64,000 bases of DNA, taken from the NCBI RefSeq assembly GCF_001421705.1, contig NZ_LMKO01000024.1, positions 28,399-92,398 on the forward strand, written 5' to 3'. The translations under genes and the position numbers were made by a program. Below are positions 58,860-64,000 of the stretch, in pieces. How positions within the stretch are numbered: the first letter of the stretch is position 1; each line of letters starts with the position of its first letter. Origin of the DNA: Xylophilus sp. Leaf220. GTDB lineage: Bacteria; Pseudomonadota; Gammaproteobacteria; Burkholderiales; Burkholderiaceae_C. The notes beneath the pieces were generated by a model. The model was not told the origin of the DNA. It did not search any database and saw nothing but the letters and a program-made list of their open reading frames with translations.

Positions 58860-60166
58860 AGAAGGCCTCCCTCGCCCTGGCGTTGCTGGCGATCGGCTCC
58901 GCCGGCGCGGCGCAGGCCCAAACGCAGTCGCCAGCGCCGAAGGCGCGTGCCGCCACCGCCAAGCCGCCGGCCGCCCGGCCCGGCGCCAAGGCCGCACCGC
59001 TGGCGCCGGTCACCGAAGGCCGGGTCGCCACCGCCACCGCCTGGCAGCAGTGCACCACCCTGGCCGGCGACACCGAGCGCCTGGTCTGCTTCGACCAGTG
59101 GTCCAAGTCCCAGCAGAAGATCGTCGATGCCGTCGAGGCCCGCTCCACCGAGGCGGCCGGCACCGGCAACGCGCCGCCGGGCGCCGCGGCCTCGGCCCTG
59201 CGCGCCGACGTGGCCGCCGCCCTGGCCACCGCCCAGCCGGCCACGGCCGAGGGCGGCAGCGTCACCGCGTCGGCGGGCATCATCGGCGTCGGCCTGGAAC
59301 AGGGCTGCAAGGACCGCCAGTTCTCCAACCTGTCGCGCTTCTGGGAGCTGGAGTCGGGCAGCAACTGCCCCACCTTCAGCCTGCGCGGCTTCCGCGCGAA
59401 CAGCCTGTCGGTCGTCGGTGCCAGCTCGGTCAACCGCCTGCCCACGTCGGGCAACCCGAACAACGACGCCACCACCGCGCTCGACTACCGCAAGGAAGAG
59501 CTGCGGCTGCAGCTGTCGGTGCGCACCAAGGTCGCGAGCGGCCTGCTGACGCCCGCAGGCTCCACCCTGCGCGACTCGCTGTGGGTGGCCTACAGCCAGC
59601 AGTCGTACTGGCAGTTCTTCAACAGCGGCCTGTCGCGCCCGTTCCGCAGCACCGACTACGAGCCCGAAGTCATCTACGTCTACCCCACCACCGCCAGCCT
59701 TCCCGGCGGCTGGAACTGGCGCTACAGCGGCGCCGGCCTGGTCCACCAGTCCAACGGCCAGAGCGACCCGCTCTCCCGCAGCTGGAACCGCTTCTACCTG
59801 ATGACCGGGTTCGAGAAGGGGAACGACTTCAGCCTGCAGGCCCGCGCCTGGAAGCGGCTGCACGAATCGGCCGACAAGGACAACAACCCCCAGATCGCCA
59901 ACTACATCGGCCGCGGCGAACTGACCGGCACCTGGAACTACGACACCAAGAACACCTTCGTCGCCACCGCACGCAGCTCCTTCGGCGGCACCCAGCGCGG
60001 ATCGGGCCGGATCGAGTGGCTGCGGTCGCTGGGCGACGGCGCCGGGAACAGCTTCAGCGGCTTGCGGCTGCACACGCAGCTGTTCAGCGGGTACGGGGAC
60101 AGCCTGATCGACTACAACTACAAGCGGACGGTGTTCAGCGTGGGGTTGAGCCTGGTGGACTTCTAA
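58856..60166 (+). CDS. pldA: Outer-membrane phospholipase A (PldA-type)
   Basis: A 436-residue outer-membrane phospholipase. The signal peptide (KASLALALLAIGSAGAAQA) is followed by ~130 residues of Ala/Pro-rich and Cys-containing leader not found in E. coli PldA (289 residues). The beta-barrel domain contains the catalytic motif GLVHQSNGQSDPLSRSWNR, with His297 and Ser299 as the nucleophile pair. Aromatic beta strands (LWVAYSQQSYWQFFN) and the terminal FSVGLSLVDF with a C-terminal Phe are typical of barrel proteins. It destroys mislocalised surface phospholipids. Confidence 0.9.
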   Translation: MKKASLALALLAIGSAGAAQAQTQSPAPKARAATAKPPAARPGAKAAPLAPVTEGRVATATAWQQCTTLAGDTERLVCFDQWSKSQQKIVDAVEARSTEAAGTGNAPPGAAASALRADVAAALATAQPATAEGGSVTASAGIIGVGLEQGCKDRQFSNLSRFWELESGSNCPTFSLRGFRANSLSVVGASSVNRLPTSGNPNNDATTALDYRKEELRLQLSVRTKVASGLLTPAGSTLRDSLWVAYSQQSYWQFFNSGLSRPFRSTDYEPEVIYVYPTTASLPGGWNWRYSGAGLVHQSNGQSDPLSRSWNRFYLMTGFEKGNDFSLQARAWKRLHESADKDNNPQIANYIGRGELTGTWNYDTKNTFVATARSSFGGTQRGSGRIEWLRSLGDGAGNSFSGLRLHTQLFSGYGDSLIDYNYKRTVFSVGLSLVDF

Positions 60167-60602
60167 CCCGGGCTTTGCTGCGTGCAGCCGAGGATGCGGG
60201 GCTGCCGGCCGACCGTTGCAGATCGGACTGTCAGGAAATCGAACGCCTGATTGCGTTCGTCGTGCCGGCTGCGCGGGCCCGAGTGTTCGGATCGCGTGCG
60301 GCCAAGCATGCACGCCTTGTTGCGACCCCCGAGTGGCTGATCGCTGGCCCTCGTCATTCGACGGGTGTCAGCGCGCCGCCTCGGGCGATGCCTTCGAACA
60401 ATCCATCGGCCCGCTCTTCCAGTTCGACCCGACTGCGACATGCGCGATCGCACCGGAATTTCGCCTCTCCATGCTGGGTCGAAACACATTCGCCTGTGAA
60501 CCGGGCAACCCTGCGAACGGCGCACGACCTGCAACGCGCTGCAAATTTCTCCCCACGCCCTTGCCCACATTCCTAGAATCGCAGTCGCCAACGGTTTAGT
60601 CC
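60167..60602. other. Poorly coding intergenic stretch after pldA
   Basis: No credible gene is seen. Open frames on both strands (for example 60216-60599 rightward) have no recognisable domains, poor codon bias and no ribosome site. The segment has a lower GC content than its neighbours and could be a decayed gene; I could not identify a parent. TAGAAT at 60573-60578 is a possible -10 for the downstream unit. Confidence 0.5.
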
Positions 60603-60645
60603 GCGGCCCCCAAGAACGCCGGGGCCGCCCACTTTCAAGTGGCGG
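60603..60645 (+). promoter_or_regulatory. Competing hairpins in the leader of the small unknown gene
   Basis: GCGGCCCC (60603-60610) pairs perfectly with GGGGCCGC (60621-60628). A second hairpin pairs CCG (60625-60627) plus CCACT (60629-60633) with AGTGG (60638-60642) plus CGG (60643-60645). Both use the same CCG, so they exclude each other. This resembles an attenuator or riboswitch expression platform, but no known class matches. Confidence 0.45.
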
Positions 60646-60723
60646 AATTGCCTTGCTTTCCGACCCTTTCTCTGCCCATCCTCGGTGGAGCCCGCTTGGA
60701 CAATCCAACCGAGGAGATTCCAG

Positions 60724-61101
60724 ATGGACCTGCAATACCAATTGAAATCCGGCAGCTACTACCTGTACGACATGGGCGACGCGCCCAGCGTGGCGACAGG
60801 GGAGCGCCGTTGGCGGCTGAAGACGGACAACGTGGCGATCGCGTTCGATGCGAGTACCGGGACGGTTCACCAACATGGCAGTCCGGCGCGCATTCAGTCG
60901 TGGGCGCTGGGGGCGCGGCGTCGACTGCGGGCCGAGGGGGCGCAGGCAGCGGCTAACGATATCGTGGTGGTGTCGGGGCCGTTGCCGGTAGAGGAAATTA
61001 ATAATTGCCTGAGAATCGCAGGGTACACACGTCGGTTATTTCGTCGGTTAGCAACGGTACCCCATGGGAAATATGTCCACACAGCGCATACCACACACTA
61101 A
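60724..61101 (+). CDS. Small protein of unknown function
   Basis: A 125-residue protein not recognised. It starts MDLQYQLKSGSYYLYDMGDA with a strong GAGGAG site 11 nt upstream, which supports translation. The middle is beta-strand-like (RRWRLKTDNVAIAFDASTG), then Arg/Ala-rich helical. The last ~30 residues (LRIAGYTRRLFRRLATVP) lie in lower-GC DNA and look unlike the first part, so the gene may be truncated or fused to foreign sequence. No signal peptide. It is preceded by a structured leader. Confidence 0.55.
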   Translation: MDLQYQLKSGSYYLYDMGDAPSVATGERRWRLKTDNVAIAFDASTGTVHQHGSPARIQSWALGARRRLRAEGAQAAANDIVVVSGPLPVEEINNCLRIAGYTRRLFRRLATVPHGKYVHTAHTTH

Positions 61102-61200
61102 TGGCCAACAACAATGCGCAACCGCGCCATGCATTTATTGCTTCAAGAATTTCAATTAATAAAAACCATATCTGCAGCAGCTTAGGCAGATTTATATAGC

Positions 61201-61232
61201 AAAAAGGGCCCAGACTTTCATCCCAGGCCCTT
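61201..61232 (-). terminator. Rho-independent terminator of pilA
   Basis: Read leftward, AAGGGCC (61232-61226) pairs with GGCCCTT (61210-61204) around a 15-base loop, and the stem ends in a run of T residues (61205-61201). It lies 16 bp after the pilA stop. Confidence 0.82.
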
Positions 61233-61247
61233 AATCAAAGCAACAGG

Positions 61248-61694
61248 TTACGTCCTGCAGCTAGCTGGAACATATTTTTGGGATGCCGTATCAGTGGTGC
61301 ATGCCCAAGTAATTGTACCTTGGGTAGTGATAGTAGGGGTAAAAGTGATTGGAACGCTTTTTGCCTTGGCATCCATCGTTACCAAGATAACTCCACTAGC
61401 TGCAGTGCAGGCGATGGATGCGACTCCACCAACTGCAGAAGTACTTACACCTACTCCTTTGCAGTTGTCCGCAGCAAGCGCTCCGCCATTGCTCGAGATA
61501 TTCTCAGCGACTGTAGTCTTAGCAGCCGACGCTTGGCCCATGCCTTCAGTCACTCGTGCACGGACGGTGTAATCCTGATAAGCAGGGAGCGCAACAGCAG
61601 CCAAAATGCCGATAATCGCCACAACGATCATCAATTCGATCAGCGTAAAGCCCTTCTGGACTTGCTGAATACCGCGAGACATAGAACGCTTCAT
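61248..61694 (-). CDS. pilA: Type IV pilin major subunit (PilA-like)
   Basis: A 148-residue type IVa pilin. A short leader ends at Gly-Phe ([20 protein letters not shown]), the prepilin-peptidase site, followed by the hydrophobic assembly helix [20 protein letters not shown]. The mature domain has two Cys pairs (NCKG with ACTAA, and WACTTD with PASC). The C-terminal disulfide bound region is short. The ATG at 61694 has an AGGAG site. The gene is about 50% GC, far below its neighbours, and no other pil gene is close. A sigma-54 promoter and its own terminator make it a free-standing unit. Confidence 0.93.
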   Translation of the reverse strand: MKRSMSRGIQQVQKGFTLIELMIVVAIIGILAAVALPAYQDYTVRARVTEGMGQASAAKTTVAENISSNGGALAADNCKGVGVSTSAVGGVASIACTAASGVILVTMDAKAKSVPITFTPTITTQGTITWACTTDTASQKYVPASCRT

Positions 61695-61740
61695 GAAAAG
61701 ACTCCTAAAGGTTGGGAGGTAAGGGAAGACGTCGTACACC

Positions 61741-61757
61741 AGCAGCTTCCATGCCAA
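61741..61757 (-). promoter_or_regulatory. Sigma-54 (RpoN) promoter of pilA
   Basis: Read leftward it is TTGGCATGGAAGCTGCT, fitting TGGCAyG-N4-TTGCA: GG and GC are exactly ten bases apart (-24/-12). Transcription would begin near 61730, 36 nt before the pilA ATG. In Pseudomonas, pilA is a known PilSR/RpoN target with the same arrangement. Confidence 0.75.
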
Positions 61758-61989
61758 GGCCCAAACACTCGGTTACCTGCACGCTCAGCCTCGAAACCGA
61801 CAACTTCGCGCGCCCAGCTTGTCACCAGCACCGCGACAAAGATACGAGTTGACACTTTTGTCCGGATCCTCAAACCAACACGCCACATGTTGGGACTGCC
61901 GAGCCAGCGCAGGGCGTCGCCTTCCGCGGACGCCAGCGACGGATATCGTTTTGGCAGAAGGACACCGCCCGATCGTCGCCCACACACCT

Positions 61990-64000
61990 CTACCGGCTGT
62001 CGAACCGATAGGCCCCGTCCCAATCCGCCATGGGCGGCCACTGCCGCCCCGCCTCGATCCGCGAGGCATAAAGGCTGCGCAACGCCGGCCCGACCGGCTG
62101 CACCGCGAGCAAGGCGGCGGCATCGTCCCAGCGGCATTCCCTATATGCGCGCAGCATGTCCGGCCAAGTGTCGTTCTCGGGCACCTCGGCCATCGGCATG
62201 TAGACCGTGACCGCCTGCTGCCGCCCCCGGACCACCACCCGGTCCAGTTCCCGCCAGGCGCAAAGGTCGGCCGACTGCGCATGGGCCCGGTCGCCCACCA
62301 CGACCTGCACGCCGTACAACTTCGACAGACTCTCCAGCCGCGCACCCAGGTTCACCGCGTCGCCGATCACGGTGTAGCTGCGACGGGTGTAGGAGCCCAT
62401 GTCGCCGACGCACATGGTGCCGGTGTTGATGCCGATCCCGATACCGATCTCAGGCAGGCCGCGCTGGCGGTGTTCGGCGTTCAGCACCTTCAGCTCCTCC
62501 ACCATGTCCAACGCGGCCGCCACGGCCAGCCGGGCGTGGTGGGGTGTTTCCAGCGGGGCGCCCCAGAAGGCCATCACGCAGTCGCCCATGTATTTGTCGA
62601 TGGTGCCGCGGTGCTTGCGGATGATGCGGGTCAGGCGACTGAAGACGGTGTTGAGCAGCGCCTGCAGGGCCAGCGGCTCCATCTGCTCCGACAGGGCGGT
62701 GAAGCCGCGCATGTCGCAGAACATCACCGTCATCTCGCGGTTGATCGCCTGCATGCTGTAACTCTCGGGGTCCTTCACCATCTCGCGGACCAATTCGCGC
62801 GGCACGTAGTTGCCGAACAGGCGGGCCAGTTGGCGACGGGAGCGGCTTTCCACGAAATAGCCGTAGCCGATGTTGAGCGCGAAGGCCGCGATCACCATGA
62901 TGAGCTGCGCGGCGACCGGCATGACCAGGCCGTGCGCACGGTAAAACCAGAAGTTCAGCGCGGCCAGCACCGCCGCGACGGCGACGGTCAACAGGCTGCC
63001 CGACACCACCGACAGAAACGGCAGCGCCAGCGCCAGCAGCAGGCCGGCCAGCAGCAGAGCGGCGGCGTCGTAGCCGTTGGCGTAGTCGGGGCGGATCAAG
63101 CTACGGCCGTCGAGCCAGCCCGAGATGACGTTGGCGTGCGTCTCGACGCCGGGGTAGGTTTCGCCGACCGGCGTGACCCGCAGGTCGAGCAGGCCGGGCG
63201 CGGTGGAGCCGAGCAGCGCGATCTTGCCCTGCAGGGAGCCGGCCGGCAGCTGGCCCTTCAGCACGGCAGAGGCGGAGACGTAGCTGAACGATCCGCCGCG
63301 GGCGCCCCCCGGGCCGCGGTACGGCACCAGGGTGGAGGCGTTGGCATCGACCCGCACCGGCAGCAGGGCGCTCGGCGTCTGCAGCAGCAGCTTCTCGATC
63401 ACCCGCAGCCCGCCCTCGCCTTCGGGCGCCGGCACGAGCACCGGCAGCAGGTCGGCCCGGCCGTGGACCATGCGGAACATCGCCATCGCCAGGGATTCGT
63501 AGTAGTGGCCCTGGTACTGGGCGATGACCGGCACGCTGCGCACCACGCCGTCGGCGTCGGTGATCGAGTTGAAGAAGCCCGCCAGCGGCACGGCCGACAC
63601 CAGGCCTTCCAGGTTGGCGCCGTAGCCGTTCCAGCCGTAGGCCTGCAGCGGCGGCACGACCGGGCCCTGGCCGCGGGCCAGGGCGGCGAAATCGGCGCCG
63701 CGCAGGACCGGTGCGGGCAGCACGCCCTTGGTCCGGCCCTCCCGGTCGCTGGTGAAGTAATAGCCGAGCACGGCGGGGCGGTCGACCAGCGACCGGGCGA
63801 AGCGGCCGTCGTAGTCGAGCACCGGCTCCAACTGGCGCAGGCTCTCGGCAAAACCCGGCTGGCCGCGCAAGGGCCCGTCGGCCAGACGGCGCAGGCTGTC
63901 CAGGCCCGAGCTCTGGTCCGCTTCCGAGAACAGTACGTCCATGCCGAGCACGGCCGCGTTCTGCCGATCGAACACCTCGTCGACCAGCTGGGCGAGCTTG
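61990..64000 (-). CDS. CHASE2-domain adenylate/guanylate cyclase, 5' end outside the window
   Basis: At least 670 residues; the frame is open to the right edge, so the N-terminus (with a first membrane segment) is missing. A periplasmic CHASE2 sensor (through ~320 of the visible part: VLGMDVLFSEADQSSG, VSAVPLAGFFNSITDADGVV, RVTPVGETYPGVETHANVIS) is followed by two or three hydrophobic segments (AALLLAGLLLALALPFLSVV, LNFWFYRAHGLVMPVAAQLI). A class III cyclase domain ends it (REMTVMFCDMRGFTALSEQM, KYMGDCVMAFWGAP, GIGINTGTMCVGDMGS, RRSYTVIGDAVNLGARLE). It makes cAMP or cGMP in response to an extracytoplasmic signal. The stop is a TAG at 61992-61990. Confidence 0.92.
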   Translation of the reverse strand, partial: KLAQLVDEVFDRQNAAVLGMDVLFSEADQSSGLDSLRRLADGPLRGQPGFAESLRQLEPVLDYDGRFARSLVDRPAVLGYYFTSDREGRTKGVLPAPVLRGADFAALARGQGPVVPPLQAYGWNGYGANLEGLVSAVPLAGFFNSITDADGVVRSVPVIAQYQGHYYESLAMAMFRMVHGRADLLPVLVPAPEGEGGLRVIEKLLLQTPSALLPVRVDANASTLVPYRGPGGARGGSFSYVSASAVLKGQLPAGSLQGKIALLGSTAPGLLDLRVTPVGETYPGVETHANVISGWLDGRSLIRPDYANGYDAAALLLAGLLLALALPFLSVVSGSLLTVAVAAVLAALNFWFYRAHGLVMPVAAQLIMVIAAFALNIGYGYFVESRSRRQLARLFGNYVPRELVREMVKDPESYSMQAINREMTVMFCDMRGFTALSEQMEPLALQALLNTVFSRLTRIIRKHRGTIDKYMGDCVMAFWGAPLETPHHARLAVAAALDMVEELKVLNAEHRQRGLPEIGIGIGINTGTMCVGDMGSYTRRSYTVIGDAVNLGARLESLSKLYGVQVVVGDRAHAQSADLCAWRELDRVVVRGRQQAVTVYMPMAEVPENDTWPDMLRAYRECRWDDAAALLAVQPVGPALRSLYASRIEAGRQWPPMADWDGAYRFDSR

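Noticed and set aside
60216-60599. 127-codon open frame after pldA
   Set aside because: No domain, no ribosome site and atypical codon choice; more likely noncoding or decayed sequence.
60603-60645. Mini-ykkC-like riboswitch
   Set aside because: Two tandem hairpins are present, but the loops do not carry the required ACGR motifs.
1-64000. CRISPR arrays, tRNA or rRNA genes, insertion sequences, prophage genes
   Set aside because: No repeat-spacer pattern, clover-leaf sequence, transposase or phage protein was found by reading both strands; covariance-model searches could not be run.

Overview
The window is high-GC DNA (mostly G/C at third codon positions) from a motile, Gram-negative betaproteobacterium, most probably a member of the Comamonadaceae (Burkholderiales). 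The basis is the flagellar gene order motAB-cheYZ-flhB-flhA-flhF-flhG-fliA next to flgNMA and flgBCDEFGHIJKL, the family-typical type 1 gshA, and a short palindromic intergenic repeat. This assignment is an inference from gene order and codon use; no rRNA gene is present.

Layout. (1) 1-2214: two divergent, nearly identical flagellin genes. The left copy is cut by the window edge and carries a frame-breaking deletion relative to the right copy. (2) 2317-11625, minus strand: a seven-gene operon for a modified 3-amino-3,6-dideoxyhexose (ketoisomerase, aminotransferase, acyltransferases, methyltransferase, a GH43-like propeller protein) headed by a 1464-residue multi-domain glycosyltransferase. 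Its place between flagellin and motA makes it a candidate flagellin-glycosylation island. (3) 11853-22079, plus: motAB, cheY, cheZ, an unknown secreted protein, flhB, flhA, flhF, a degenerate FlhG lacking a P-loop, and fliA. Most reading frames overlap by 1-8 nt. (4) 22436-24444, minus: flgA-flgM-flgN, with a clear sigma-28 promoter before flgM. (5) 24648-36911, plus: flgBCDEFGHIJKL and an HDOD-domain protein. Together these supply hook, rod, rings, hook-filament junction, motor stator and the FliA/FlgM checkpoint.

(6) 36994-39407: an esterase and gshA. (7) 39449-45739, minus: a branched-chain-type ABC importer (livKHMGF) coupled to a GAF-domain protein and a metal-dependent amidohydrolase, divergent from a LysR regulator. 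(8) 47055-54544: an SDR dehydrogenase, a YefM-YoeB toxin-antitoxin pair with a well-preserved operator, a MocR regulator divergent from LysE and EamA transporters, a PLP aminotransferase, a GST and a PhzF-like isomerase. (9) 54648-60166: a phospholipase-D/cardiolipin synthase, Rep helicase, a small secreted protein and outer-membrane phospholipase A. (10) 60167-64000: a poorly coding stretch with a structured leader before an unknown small gene, a low-GC type IV pilin gene with a sigma-54 promoter, and a CHASE2 adenylate cyclase that runs off the right edge.

Most interesting for follow-up: the FlhG-like protein that keeps the FlhF-activating helix but has lost the ATPase P-loop; the flagellin-adjacent glycan island with its giant glycosyltransferase; the broken divergent flagellin copy; and a dispersed palindromic repeat of which one copy lies inside the MocR coding sequence as the inter-domain linker. 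No tRNA, rRNA, CRISPR array, insertion sequence or prophage was seen.
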